Positions 1 through 8,675 of a DNA stretch of 64,000 bases are shown one piece after another; the first letter of the stretch is position 1, and each line of letters begins with the position of its first letter. The notes beneath the pieces were generated by a model, which ran no database searches, had not been told where the DNA came from, and worked only from the letters and a program-made list of their open reading frames with translations. The translations under genes and the position numbers were made by a program. Origin of the DNA: Conexibacter arvalis (lineage in GTDB: Bacteria; Actinomycetota; Thermoleophilia; Solirubrobacterales; Solirubrobacteraceae); contig NZ_JACHNU010000011.1 of NCBI RefSeq assembly GCF_014199525.1, positions 27,408 through 91,407 of the forward strand, given 5' to 3'.

Positions 1-157
1 GGACCGCGCCTGAGGCGTGAAGTCTCAGCAGTGCCGGGTAGACCGCCGTCTTCGACGCCCGCCAGCCGCCCAAACGCTCCTCGAAGCGCTGCACGAGCTC
101 ATAGCCGTAGCCCGGCCGCTCGATCACCAACCCAAGCACCGCCTGCTTGACCGACAT
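1..157 (-). CDS. PadR-family transcriptional regulator, N-terminal part (3' end outside window)
   Basis: The reverse strand from 157 reads MSVKQAVLGLVIERPGYGYE and continues with a helix-turn-helix containing AVYPALLRL, which is the N-terminal winged helix of PadR-family repressors. Only the first 52 residues lie in the window; the dimerisation helix is missing. The ATG follows AGAGGG directly, so the ribosome-binding distance is poor and the start is not certain. Two direct copies of CTGAGAGCC (162-170 and 181-189), 19 bp apart, lie just upstream and could be part of an autoregulatory site. PadR proteins usually control efflux or stress genes next to them, but that neighbour is outside the window. 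Confidence 0.8.
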   Translation of the reverse strand, partial: MSVKQAVLGLVIERPGYGYELVQRFEERLGGWRASKTAVYPALLRLHASGAV

Positions 158-502
158 CCCTCTGAGAGCCCCCCGGGTCGCTGAGAGCCGCAAACGTACA
201 CGACCGGTCGCCCCGATCGATACGGTCCGGCGATGGCGATGGCTGCCGCGGCCCCGGCGGTCACCCTGAAGGGGAGTCGGGTTGCGCCGGAGCCGCGGCG
301 GCCCCAGCCGTTCGGCGGAGTCGTGAGCTGGGGTGAGCTCGACGAGCGCGCTGCAGCGCAGCGCCGAACGACGTGCTGGCTGGTCGTTTGAGCCACGACC
401 CGCCTCACACTACGGGCGAGGCGGGGGCATCGACCATCCCTAACGTTCAGTGCTGAATCTTTCAATTCACGCCGAGCGCGTCCTTGCGCCCCGCCACGCG
501 CG
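158..502. other. Intergenic region with no supported gene
   Basis: These 345 bases separate the PadR start from the 3' end of the hotdog protein gene. I see no reading frame with family-like sequence. The left part should hold the padR promoter, including the two CTGAGAGCC direct repeats. The stretch around 430-470 is less GC-rich than its surroundings. No RNA gene or mobile-element end is recognisable. Confidence 0.5.
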
Positions 503-988
503 CTACCGCCGCGGTCGCTCGGTGACCCAGATGCGGATCGTGCCGGTGAGCACCTCGACGCCCTGGCGGTCGGTGACGGTGATCGCGACGGCGACCTGCT
601 GGCGCTCGCCGAGCGGCTGCGGCAGGTCGAGCCGGGCGGTGCAGCGCATGCGGCCCTGCGCACGCGCGCGGTACTCGACCTCCATCGCCTGCGGGATCCA
701 GCGGTGCGTGCGGGGCACGGTCGCCTCGGCGGCGGCGCCCATCGTCAGCTCGGCGAGGTTGCAGAGCGCGATCGCGTGGACGCCGCCGAGGTGGTTGCGG
801 ACCCATGGCGCGTGGCGCATCTCGGCGACCGCGACGCCCGGCTCGACCGACTCGACGCGCGCCGGGATCGTGCGGAAGTACGGCGCCGCGAAGCGGTAGC
901 CCTGCGAGAAGAGCGTGCGGCCGAGCGGCACGCGCTCGAGCAGGCGGTAGGCGGACAGCAGGCGGGAGACCGGAAGCGGATCGGGCAT
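503..988 (-). CDS. DUF4442 / hotdog-fold thioesterase-like protein
   Basis: This 161-residue protein has the single hotdog-fold pattern of the DUF4442 (YiiD_C-like) family. The conserved helix segment VRNHLGGVHA is at about residues 63-72, followed by ALCNLAE. It is probably a cytoplasmic acyl-CoA thioesterase-like enzyme; the substrate cannot be told. The ATG at 988 is preceded by GAAGAT six bases upstream, a weak match to the leaderless -10 pattern seen at other genes here. The next gene downstream is the partial padR, more than 300 bases away, so this gene is probably monocistronic. Confidence 0.75.
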   Translation of the reverse strand: MPDPLPVSRLLSAYRLLERVPLGRTLFSQGYRFAAPYFRTIPARVESVEPGVAVAEMRHAPWVRNHLGGVHAIALCNLAELTMGAAAEATVPRTHRWIPQAMEVEYRARAQGRMRCTARLDLPQPLGERQQVAVAITVTDRQGVEVLTGTIRIWVTERPRR

Positions 989-1086
989 CGGCCGATCTTC
1001 GCCCGTCCGGCGCCTCGCCGCGCCGGTGACGCGCCGCGTCGGTTGCGCCGTGGCGGGATGGTGCGCACAATTGCCGGAGAAAGGGT

Positions 1087-1857
1087 GTGATGCCGATGCC
1101 GTTCGCGGACATCGTCGTGGAGATCGGCGGCGAGCAGACGCTCGACACCAGCGCCAACCGCGCGGGCGTGATCCTGTTCGCCGCCTTCCTGCTGTCGTTC
1201 GGCTTCATCCGCATGAGCACGCGGCTGATGCGCAGCCCGAACGTCCCGTGGTGGCCGGGCAGCGTCAAGACCGGCGGCGTCCACGTCCACCACCTCGTCT
1301 TCGGGATCGTGCTGCTGCTCCTCGCCGGCTTCGCGACGATCGCATTCCAGCCCGACAGCCCGTGGCTGGAGATCGCCGCCGCGCTGTTCGGCGTCGGCGC
1401 CGGCCTGACGCTCGACGAGTTCGCGCTGTGGCTCCATCTCGACGACGTCTACTGGTCGGAGGAGGGGCGGCAGTCGATCGACGCGGTGCTGCTCGCGACG
1501 CTGCTGGGCGGCCTGCTGCTGACCGGCTCGATCCCGCTCGGCGCCGACGACGGCGGCGGCGTCGTCGGCATCGTCGTCAGCGGGCTGCTGGTGATCGCGA
1601 TCTCGGCGATCGCGCTGCTGAAGGGCAAGTACGTGCTCGGGATCGCCGGGCTGATCGTCCCGCTGTTCAGCATCGTCGGCGCGATCCGGCTCGCGAAGCC
1701 GCGGACGCCGTGGGCCCGCTGGCGCTACGCCGAGGGCAGCCGCAAGCTCGCGCGAGCGCAGGCGCGCGCCGCGCGCCACGCGGAGCGGCGGGAGCGCTGG
1801 CAGGACCGCATCGGCGGCGCGCCCGACAAGCCCTCGCCGCGCAAGCCGCTCGGGTAG
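1087..1857 (+). CDS. Integral membrane protein with a VHVHH motif, function unknown
   Basis: The 256-residue protein has about six hydrophobic segments (roughly 28-41, 70-87, 96-116, 132-148, 158-178, 183-203). A histidine motif VHVHH at 65-69 comes just before TM2, and an acidic/aromatic motif, LDEFALWLHLDDVYW, is at about 109-123. The C-terminal 50 residues are basic and charged, probably cytoplasmic. The clustered His, Asp and Glu near membrane boundaries suggest metal or proton binding, but this is inference. Similar uncharacterised proteins are widespread in actinobacteria. The start is GTG 1087 or ATG 1090; GGAG at 1077-1080 favours either. No operon partner is evident. Confidence 0.75.
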   Translation: MMPMPFADIVVEIGGEQTLDTSANRAGVILFAAFLLSFGFIRMSTRLMRSPNVPWWPGSVKTGGVHVHHLVFGIVLLLLAGFATIAFQPDSPWLEIAAALFGVGAGLTLDEFALWLHLDDVYWSEEGRQSIDAVLLATLLGGLLLTGSIPLGADDGGGVVGIVVSGLLVIAISAIALLKGKYVLGIAGLIVPLFSIVGAIRLAKPRTPWARWRYAEGSRKLARAQARAARHAERRERWQDRIGGAPDKPSPRKPLG

Positions 1858-1873
1858 ACGGGCGCGCCGCGGA

Positions 1874-2800
1874 CTACCGGTACCCGGTGGCGTCGGCCGG
1901 CTTGCCGGCGTCCTGGACCTCGACGATGTAGCGCCAGGCGTCGGGGCGGGAGCCGTCGAGGTCGTCGAAGCCGTAGACCTGCGCGAGCTGGCCGCTCGAC
2001 AGCGACGCCCCGTTCCATCTCGCGCGCTCGGGGTCGGCGGCGAGCGCGGCGACGGCGCGGCCGACGAACGACGGCGTCTCGGAGATGCAGAAATGGGGCA
2101 CGTCCGCGAGCGCGTCGCGCCAGTTCTCCTCGCGCACGCCGTAATGCTCGAGCATCATCTCCGAGCGCATCCAACCCGGCGTCAGCGCGACGGCGGTCGC
2201 GCCGCGCGGACCCAGCTCTCTCGACAGCCCGAACGCCATCCGCAGCACGGCGCTCTTGGCGAGGTCGTAGAAGAACGAGACGCGGTAGTTGTCGGCGTTG
2301 TACGCGGCGGTGCCGTCGGTCATCTCGACGACCAGGCCGCCCGGCTCGCGCAGCAGCAGCGGCAGCGCGTGGTGGCTCGTGATCGCGTGGGTGTCGATCG
2401 CCAGCCGAAGGATCCGCAGCCCGTCGTCGAGCGGGTGCTCCCACAGCGGCGAATCCCATCTGAACAGCTGCTCGCCGCCCCAGATGTCGTTGACGAGCAG
2501 GTCGAGCCGGCCGTGGTCGCGGTCGATCCGCGCGACCAGCTCGCGCACCTGCTCGGGGTCGAGGTGGTCGACGCCGAGGCCGATCCCGACGCCGCCCGCC
2601 GCGCTCACCAGCTCGGCCGTCTCCTCGATCGTCTCGGGCCGGTCGAGCTCGCTTCGTCTGGCCCGCGTCGAGCGGCCGGTCGCGTAGACGGTCGCGCCGG
2701 CCGCGCCGAGCTGGACCGCGATCCCGCGGCCGGCGCCGCGGGTCGCGCCCGCGACGAGCGCGACGCGCCCGGCCAATGGTCTGTCTCTCGTCGTCGTCAT
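1874..2800 (-). CDS. Short-chain dehydrogenase/reductase, DHRS1-like
   Basis: This 308-residue SDR has a Rossmann nucleotide-binding motif GATRGAGRG at about 18-26 and the catalytic pair Y178-x3-K182 in YDLAK. The usual Asn-Ala-Gly segment is replaced by VNDIWGG (103-109). The usual catalytic Ser region reads EMTDGTA, so the Ser may be replaced by Thr. The pattern resembles DHRS1-type SDRs; the substrate is unknown. The start at 2800 is preferred over an upstream in-frame ATG because TACGGT lies six bases before it, a leaderless -10 arrangement. It is transcribed away from the WYL regulator gene, its likely controller. Confidence 0.85.
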   Translation of the reverse strand: MTTTRDRPLAGRVALVAGATRGAGRGIAVQLGAAGATVYATGRSTRARRSELDRPETIEETAELVSAAGGVGIGLGVDHLDPEQVRELVARIDRDHGRLDLLVNDIWGGEQLFRWDSPLWEHPLDDGLRILRLAIDTHAITSHHALPLLLREPGGLVVEMTDGTAAYNADNYRVSFFYDLAKSAVLRMAFGLSRELGPRGATAVALTPGWMRSEMMLEHYGVREENWRDALADVPHFCISETPSFVGRAVAALAADPERARWNGASLSSGQLAQVYGFDDLDGSRPDAWRYIVEVQDAGKPADATGYR

Positions 2801-2806
2801 GCGACC

Positions 2807-2855
2807 ACCGTACGGGCCATTCCCGACACCTTCTGTCACCTATTCCGCCTACCAT
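2807..2855. promoter_or_regulatory. Divergent promoters with a central dyad (SDR / WYL regulator)
   Basis: On the minus strand TACGGT (2812-2807) lies six bases before the SDR ATG. On the plus strand TACCAT (2850-2855) lies six bases before the regulator ATG at 2862. The dyad GACA-N5-TGTC (2825-2837) is centred at 2831, exactly midway between the two -10 hexamers. This geometry suggests one operator controlling both leaderless promoters, probably bound by the WYL protein. Confidence 0.5.
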
Positions 2856-2861
2856 CGCCCG

Positions 2862-3806
2862 ATGCGCGCGAGCCGTCTCGTCACCCTCGCCCTGCTGCTG
2901 CAGGCGCGCGGCCCCTGGACGGCGGAGGAGCTGGCCGAGCGGCTCGGCGTCTCCGCCCGCACGATCCACCGCGACGTCGATGCGCTGCGCCGCAGCGGCG
3001 TCCCGGTCCAGGGCGAGCGCGGGCCGGCCGGCGGCTACCGGCTGCCCGGCGGCCACCGCACGCGCCTCACCGGACTCACGCCCGACGAGGCCGAGGCGCT
3101 GTTCGTCGCGCCGCCGGCCGACGCGCTCGGCCTCGGCGGCTTCCTCGCCGACGCCCAGCTGAAGCTGCTCGCCGCGCTGCCGCCGCAGCTGCGCGAGCGG
3201 GCCGACCATGCCGCCCACCGCTTCCACGTCGACCACGGCAGCTGGTTCCGGCCGAGCGAGCCGCCGCCGTGGCTCGCGGCGATCGCGGGCGCGCTGTGGC
3301 GCGACCGCCGGCTGCGGATCGCCCACCGCGGACGCGAGCTCGACGTCGACCCGCTCGGGCTCGTGCTCAAGGGGCCGACCTGGTACCTGATCGCGGCAAC
3401 CGCGCGCGGCGAGCGGACCTTCCGCGTCGACCGGATCGAGGGCGCCGCCGAGCTCGACGCGCCGGCGGCGCGGCCGCCCGCCTTCGACCTCGCCGCGCAC
3501 TGGGCGACGTGGTCGCGCGCCTTCGAGGAGCAGCTGCCGTTCGTGGCGGTCCGCGTCCGCGTCGACGCCGACGCGCTCGGGCTGCTGCGCGCCGCCGCCG
3601 ACAGCCGCCGCCGACACGAGCTGCCGGAGCGCGCGCCGGACGGTGCGGCGTCGCTCGAGCTCGACGTCTGGTTCGAGCGGCTCGACTACGCCGAGTCGGA
3701 GCTGCTGCGGCTCGGCGGCGCCGTCGAGGTGCTGTCGCCGCCGTCGCTGCGGGCGCGGATGGCCACGCACGCGCGGGCGATGGCGGCGCGCTACGACGGC
3801 GGTTGA
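2862..3806 (+). CDS. YafY-type HTH/WYL-domain transcriptional regulator
   Basis: The 314-residue protein has an N-terminal DeoR-like winged helix (about 1-60, with LGVSARTIHRDVDALRR) and a WYL domain (about 140-215, with W174-Y175-L176 in GPTWYLIA) plus a C-terminal WCX-like segment. WYL domains bind nucleotide-like or other small ligands, and these proteins usually regulate the gene beside them. The start at 2862 is chosen over an upstream ATG at 2799. The TACCAT hexamer six bases before it suggests a leaderless mRNA, and the family-like sequence begins here. The divergent SDR gene is the likely target. Confidence 0.88.
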   Translation: MRASRLVTLALLLQARGPWTAEELAERLGVSARTIHRDVDALRRSGVPVQGERGPAGGYRLPGGHRTRLTGLTPDEAEALFVAPPADALGLGGFLADAQLKLLAALPPQLRERADHAAHRFHVDHGSWFRPSEPPPWLAAIAGALWRDRRLRIAHRGRELDVDPLGLVLKGPTWYLIAATARGERTFRVDRIEGAAELDAPAARPPAFDLAAHWATWSRAFEEQLPFVAVRVRVDADALGLLRAAADSRRRHELPERAPDGAASLELDVWFERLDYAESELLRLGGAVEVLSPPSLRARMATHARAMAARYDGG

Positions 3807-3872
3807 GGCGGCCGCGCCGGCCGGACCTTCAGCGCCCCACAAGTCGGCGCGTAACTGTCTGGCCACCCCAGG

Positions 3873-3900
3873 TTGCCGATCGAGCCAAGATTGGTATAGA
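3873..3900 (+). promoter_or_regulatory. Likely leaderless promoter of the ferredoxin oxidoreductase gene
   Basis: TTGCCG (3873-3878) and TATAGA (3895-3900) are separated by 16 bases. The start codon is at 3909, about eight bases after the -10 element. No Shine-Dalgarno sequence precedes the ATG, and no other start codon follows before the conserved sequence, so the mRNA probably has almost no leader. The AT-rich patch stands out in this GC-rich DNA. Confidence 0.5.
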
Positions 3901-3908
3901 AATTAACC

Positions 3909-6900
3909 ATGGGAGGTCAAACACTGCTCAGGCGGTCGCCCGCCGCCGCGCACGCCTCGCGGCCCGTCAGACTCGACGACCGCTATCTGCTGCCGGAGGG
4001 CCGCGTCTTCATCTCCGGCGTGCAGGCGCTCGTGCGCCTGCTGCTCGACCAGCACCGCGCCGACAGCCGCGCCGGCCTGCGCACCGCCTCGATGGTCTCC
4101 GGCTACCAGGGCTCGCCGCTGGGCGGCTTCGACAAGGAGGTCGCGCGCCTCGGCGCGCTCGCCGACGAGCACGACCTCGTGCTGCGTCCGGCCGTCAACG
4201 AGGAGCTGGGCGCGACCGCCGTCTGGGGCTCCCAGCTCGCCGCGACGCTGCCGCGGCCGCGCTACGACGGCGTGCTCGGCGTCTGGTACGGCAAGGCGCC
4301 GGGCGTCGACCGCTCGGCCGACGCGATCCGCCACGGCAACTTTGTCGGCGCCGCCCCGCGCGGCGGCGTGCTCGCCCTCGTCGGCGACGACCCGGCCTGC
4401 AAGTCCTCGACGATCCCCGGCGCCTCCGAAGGGCTGCTCGCCGCGCTGCAGGTGCCGGTGCTCGTCCCCGGCAGCGTCCAGGAGGCGCTCGACCTCGGCC
4501 GCCACGCGATCGCCTGCTCGCGCGCCTCCGGCCTGTGGGCGGCGCTGAAGGTCGTCACCAACGTCGCCGACGCGACCGCGACCGTCGACGTCGGCCTCGA
4601 CCGCGTCGAGCCGGTGATGCCGCAGCTGGCGTGGGAGGGCGCGCCGTACGTCCACCGCCCGTCGGCCCACCTGCTGGCGCCGCAGTCGCTGGAGATGGAG
4701 CGGACGCTGGTCGAGGTGCGGCTGCCGCTGGCCAAGCGCTACGCGCAGCTCAACGGCCTCAACCCGCTCGTCCGCGACGACCGCGACGCGCGGCTCGGGA
4801 TCGTCGCCGCCGGCGCGACCTGCCACGACCTCCTGCGGGCGCTCGACGACCTCGGCGCCGACCCCGGCTCGCTGCCGCTGCGGATCCTCAAGCTGGGGAT
4901 GGTCTTCCCGCTCGACGAGCAGGCGGTGCGGTCGTTCGCCGACGGCCTCGACGAGGTGCTGGTCGTCGAGGAGAAGGGGCCGTTCCTCGAGCGGCTCGTC
5001 AAGGAGGCGCTCTACGGCGCGCCGGCGGCGCCGCGGGTGCTCGGCCAGCGCGACGAGCGCGGCGCCGCGCTCGTGCCGGCCGCCGGCGTGCTCGACGCCG
5101 ACGCGATCGCCCGCGCGATCGGCCCCGCGCTGCTGAGACGGGCCGAGCTGCCGGCCGCGCGGGCGCGGCTGGAGGAGCTGGAGGCGATCGCCGGCCGCGC
5201 CGAGGCCAGCCTCGGCGCCCGGCGCACGCCCTTCTACTGCTCCGGCTGCCCGCACAACGCGAGCACCGTCGCCGACGACGACGCGCTCGTCGGGGCCGGC
5301 ATCGGCTGCCACACGATGGTGCTGCTCAACCCGGCAAAGCACGGCAACGTCTCGGGCATCACGCAGATGGGCGGCGAGGGCGCGCAGTGGATCGGCGCGG
5401 CGCCCTTCCTCGAGCGCCGCCACTTCGTCCAGAACCTCGGCGACGGCACCTTCCACCACTCCGGCTCGCTGGCCGTCCGCGCAGCCGTGGCTGCCAAGCT
5501 CGACGTGACCTTCAAGCTGCTCTACAACGGCACCGTCGCGATGACCGGCGGCCAGGACGTCGAGGGGCAGCTGTCGGTCGAGCGGCTGGTGCGCTCCCTG
5601 ACGGCCGAGGGGGTCGCGCGGATCGTCGTCACGACCGAAGAGACCGGCCGCTACCGCGACGTCGCGCTGCCCGAAGGGGTCGAGGTGCGCGACCGCTCGC
5701 GGCTGCTGGAGACCCAGCGCGAGCTGGCCGCCGTCCCCGGCGTGACGGTGCTGATCCACGACCAGGCCTGCGCGGCCGAGCTGCGCCGCGCGCGCAAGCG
5801 CGGCAAGGCGCCCGAGCCGCCGCAGCAGGTGCAGATCAACGAGCGCGTCTGCGAGGGCTGCGGCGACTGCGGCGAGAAGTCCGGCTGCCTGTCGGTCGAG
5901 CCGGTCGAGACCGAGCTCGGCCGCAAGACCCGCATCCACCAGGCCTCTTGCAACAAGGATCTCTCCTGCCTCGAGGGCGACTGCCCCTCCTTCCTGACGA
6001 TCATCCCGCCGAGAGCGGCCGCGCCGCCGCCGGCGCCGCCCGCCCCGCCGGAGGGGATGCCCGAGCCGGAGCTGCGCCCCGCGGACGAGGCGGCGCGCGT
6101 GCGGCTGGTCGGGATCGGCGGCACCGGCGTCGTGACCGTCAGCCAGGTGCTCGGGATGGCGGCGCTGCTCGACGGCCGCGAGGCCGGCGGCCTCGACCAG
6201 ACCGGCCTCAGCCAGAAGGCGGGGCCGGTCGTCTCCGACGTCCGCATCGGCGGCGCCGACGGCGGCGCGACGGCCTCGGCCGGCCGCGCCGACCTGCTGC
6301 TCGCGCTCGACCTGCTCGGCGCCGGCGCCGCGCGCAACCTGCGCGTCGCCGACCCCGAGCGGACGGTCGCGGTCGTCTCGACCAGCGTCGTGCCGACCGG
6401 CGAGATGGTGACCGACCCGCGCGCGGCGGCGCCCGACGTCGGCGCCGCGCGCGCCGCGATCGACGCCGTCACGCGCGCCGAGGAGAACGTCTACCTCGAC
6501 GCCCAGGCGCTCTCCCAGCGGCTGTTCGGCGATCACCTGCCGGCGAACATGCTCGTGCTCGGCGCGGCGTGGCAGCGCGGGGCGCTGCCGCTCTCGCGCG
6601 AGGCACTGCACGACGCGCTGCGGCTCAACGGCGCCGGCGCCGACGCCAACCGCGCCGCCTTCGAGTGGGGCCGCGCCTGCGTCGCGGCGCCGGAGGCGGT
6701 CGAGCGGATCGTGCGCGGCGAGGCGGCCGGCGACGGCGCGGCGACGGCGGGCGGCGGCACCGACGCGGCCGCGCTCGCGGCGCTGCCGAGCGCCCCCGGC
6801 GCGACCGCGCCGCCGTCGCAGCCGTCGCGGCGGGCGCGTGAGCTGGCCGCGCGTGCCGCCGGCGGCGACGAGGAGCTGGAGCGCCTCGTCGCGCTGCGCG

Positions 6901-7499
6901 CCGACGACCTCGAGCGCTGGGGCGGCCGGCAGGCGGCGATCCGCTACACGGAGGCGGTCGCGCGGGTCCGCGCCGCCGAGCAGGAGCGGCTGCCCGACGG
7001 CGGCGAGCTGACCGCCGAGGTCGCGCGCGGGCTGCACAAGCTGATCGCGTACAAGGACGAGTACGAGGTCGCGCGGCTGCACGTCGAGGGCGTGCGCGAG
7101 CTGCCGCGCGGGACGCGGGTCGCCTTCCACCTGCACCCGCCGCTGCTGCGGGCGCTCGGGATGCGGCGCAAGCTGCGGCTCGGCGGCTGGTTCCTGCCGG
7201 CGCTGCGGCTGCTGCGCCACGGCCGGCGCCTGCGCGGGACCCCGCTGGACCCGTTCGGCTACGCGCACGTCCGCCGCGTCGAGCGGCAGCTCCCGGAGGA
7301 GTACCTCGGCCACGTCGACGCCGCGCTGGCGCGCCTGACGCCGGCGACCCGCGCGACGGCCGTCGAGATCGCGCGCCTGCCCGAGCTGGTGCGCGGCTAC
7401 GAGGAGATCAAGCTGGCCGGCGTCGAGCGCTTCCGCGCGCGCGCCAGAGAGCTGGCGGAGAGCATCGAGCAGACGACCGCGGAGGAGGCGGCAGCATGA
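3909..7499 (+). CDS. Indolepyruvate ferredoxin oxidoreductase family protein, fused alpha-beta type
   Basis: This 1196-residue enzyme is predicted to oxidise 2-ketoacids from amino-acid breakdown to acyl- or aryl-acetyl-CoA with ferredoxin as acceptor. In order it has a pyrimidine-binding region (GYQGSPLGGFDKE, about 64-76), a TPP-binding region (GIGCH about 463-467 and NLGDGTFHHSG), a Cys-rich iron-sulfur segment from about 645 (CEGCGDCG, later SCNKDLSCLEGDC), a gamma/IorB-like domain (VGIGGTGVVTVSQ, about 732) and a C-terminal DUF6537-like region (about 990-1190). Length and order match the single-chain aerobic-organism form. It overlaps the next gene by four bases, so the two are translationally coupled. 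The substrate is probably phenylpyruvate, indolepyruvate or branched ketoacids. Confidence 0.92.
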   Translation: MGGQTLLRRSPAAAHASRPVRLDDRYLLPEGRVFISGVQALVRLLLDQHRADSRAGLRTASMVSGYQGSPLGGFDKEVARLGALADEHDLVLRPAVNEELGATAVWGSQLAATLPRPRYDGVLGVWYGKAPGVDRSADAIRHGNFVGAAPRGGVLALVGDDPACKSSTIPGASEGLLAALQVPVLVPGSVQEALDLGRHAIACSRASGLWAALKVVTNVADATATVDVGLDRVEPVMPQLAWEGAPYVHRPSAHLLAPQSLEMERTLVEVRLPLAKRYAQLNGLNPLVRDDRDARLGIVAAGATCHDLLRALDDLGADPGSLPLRILKLGMVFPLDEQAVRSFADGLDEVLVVEEKGPFLERLVKEALYGAPAAPRVLGQRDERGAALVPAAGVLDADAIARAIGPALLRRAELPAARARLEELEAIAGRAEASLGARRTPFYCSGCPHNASTVADDDALVGAGIGCHTMVLLNPAKHGNVSGITQMGGEGAQWIGAAPFLERRHFVQNLGDGTFHHSGSLAVRAAVAAKLDVTFKLLYNGTVAMTGGQDVEGQLSVERLVRSLTAEGVARIVVTTEETGRYRDVALPEGVEVRDRSRLLETQRELAAVPGVTVLIHDQACAAELRRARKRGKAPEPPQQVQINERVCEGCGDCGEKSGCLSVEPVETELGRKTRIHQASCNKDLSCLEGDCPSFLTIIPPRAAAPPPAPPAPPEGMPEPELRPADEAARVRLVGIGGTGVVTVSQVLGMAALLDGREAGGLDQTGLSQKAGPVVSDVRIGGADGGATASAGRADLLLALDLLGAGAARNLRVADPERTVAVVSTSVVPTGEMVTDPRAAAPDVGAARAAIDAVTRAEENVYLDAQALSQRLFGDHLPANMLVLGAAWQRGALPLSREALHDALRLNGAGADANRAAFEWGRACVAAPEAVERIVRGEAAGDGAATAGGGTDAAALAALPSAPGATAPPSQPSRRARELAARAAGGDEELERLVALRADDLERWGGRQAAIRYTEAVARVRAAEQERLPDGGELTAEVARGLHKLIAYKDEYEVARLHVEGVRELPRGTRVAFHLHPPLLRALGMRRKLRLGGWFLPALRLLRHGRRLRGTPLDPFGYAHVRRVERQLPEEYLGHVDAALARLTPATRATAVEIARLPELVRGYEEIKLAGVERFRARARELAESIEQTTAEEAAA

Positions 7500-8569
7500 G
7501 TGCAGAGCAGAGCGAGCGCCCGCTGGACTGGGGCCACGAGCGGATCCACGTCGTCCACGACCACGACAGCGGGCTGCGGGCGGTGATCGCGATCCACTCG
7601 ACCGTGCTCGGCCCCGCGCTCGGCGGCCTGCGCATCTGCCGCTACCCGGGCGGCCTCGCCGAGGGGCTCGACGACGCGCTGCGGCTGTCGCGCGCGATGA
7701 CGCTGAAGGCGGCGGCCGCCGGCCTCGACCTCGGCGGAGGCAAGGCGGTGATCGTCGACGACGGCGACTGCGACGGGGCCGTCCGGACCGCGCGCCTGAC
7801 CGCGTTCGCCCGCGAGGTCGAGCGGCTCGGCGGCGCCTACATCACCGCCGAGGACGTCGGCACGACGACCGACGACATGGACCTGATCGGCGAGCACACG
7901 ACCCACGTCGTCGGCCGCACGGCCCACGACGGCACCGGCGGCGACCCGTCGCCCGCGACGGCGCAGACCGTCTTCGAAGGGATCCGCTCGGCGCTGTGGG
8001 CGCTCGACGGCGACGACGCCCTCGCCGGCCGCCGCGTCGGCGTGCTCGGCCTCGGCAAGGTCGGTGGCGTGCTCGCCCGCACGCTGGCGCAGGAGGGGGC
8101 CGAGGTCGTCGGCTTCGACCCCGTGCGCCCGGCGCCCGAGGGCGTCGAGCGAGCCGCCTCCGAGCAGGAGCTGCTGGCGCGGGAGTTCGACGTGCTGGCG
8201 CCGTGCGCGCTCGGCGGCCTCGTCGACGAGCGGCTGGCGGAGGCGCTGCGGGTCCGCGCCGTCTGCGGCGCCGCCAACAATCCGCTGACCGGGCCGGCCG
8301 CGGCGCGGACGCTCGCCGCGCGCGAGATCCTCTACGTGCCTGACTTCCTCGCCAACTGCGGCGGCCTCATCCACGTCGACGCCGAGCGGCGCGCCACCGG
8401 CGCCGACGATCTCGAACGCGGCATCGCGCAGGCCGGCGAGCGGATGCGGGCGGTGCTGGTCGAGGCGCGCGAGCAGGGTCGCCTGCCGTTCGAGGTCGCC
8501 GAGGCGCACGCCTGGGAGCGGGTCGAGCGGGCGCGCGCCGGCGCGGCCGCCCCGGCGGCTGCTGCGTAG
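7496..8569 (+). CDS. Glu/Leu/Phe/Val dehydrogenase (leucine/phenylalanine dehydrogenase type)
   Basis: The 357-residue protein matches short amino-acid dehydrogenases of the Leu/Phe/Val type. It has the Lys-containing substrate motif LGGGKAVI (K83) with a second conserved Lys in MTLK (K71), the segment AYITAEDVGTTTDDMD, and an NAD-binding Rossmann motif GVLGLGKVGG at about 181-190. It oxidatively deaminates a hydrophobic amino acid to its 2-ketoacid, making NADH and ammonia. The ATGA overlap with the preceding ketoacid:ferredoxin oxidoreductase gene suggests a two-step pathway, amino acid to ketoacid to acyl-CoA. Leu versus Phe specificity cannot be read from the sequence. Confidence 0.9.
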   Translation: MSAEQSERPLDWGHERIHVVHDHDSGLRAVIAIHSTVLGPALGGLRICRYPGGLAEGLDDALRLSRAMTLKAAAAGLDLGGGKAVIVDDGDCDGAVRTARLTAFAREVERLGGAYITAEDVGTTTDDMDLIGEHTTHVVGRTAHDGTGGDPSPATAQTVFEGIRSALWALDGDDALAGRRVGVLGLGKVGGVLARTLAQEGAEVVGFDPVRPAPEGVERAASEQELLAREFDVLAPCALGGLVDERLAEALRVRAVCGAANNPLTGPAAARTLAAREILYVPDFLANCGGLIHVDAERRATGADDLERGIAQAGERMRAVLVEAREQGRLPFEVAEAHAWERVERARAGAAAPAAAA

Positions 8570-8607
8570 GGGTTCGCCGGATCCGCCTCGGGCGCCGCGC
8601 GTCCGGG

Positions 8608-8670
8608 GCGTCCGCTCCGAGGGCCCGTCCGCCGGCGAGCGGGCGGCGGACGAGTCCTCGAAGCGGACGC
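8608..8670. terminator. Nested dyad between convergent genes, likely bidirectional terminator
   Basis: An outer inverted repeat (8608-8622 with 8656-8670, 14 of 15 positions pairing) encloses a perfect inner one (CGTCCGCCG 8626-8634 with 8644-8652). It lies between the dehydrogenase stop and the amidohydrolase stop. There is no T-tract, as is usual for terminators in very GC-rich actinobacteria. Confidence 0.6.
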
Positions 8671-8675
8671 TCCGC

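Noticed and set aside
450..899. Open frame on the plus strand across the hotdog gene
   Set aside because: It has random Arg/Ser/Thr composition and overlaps a well-supported opposite-strand gene.
2093..6841. A 1582-codon open frame overlapping the ferredoxin oxidoreductase gene
   Set aside because: Its sequence is Arg/Ala/Pro-rich without any family pattern, and it lies in another frame of the convincing SDR, WYL and oxidoreductase genes; long stop-free frames are expected at this GC content.
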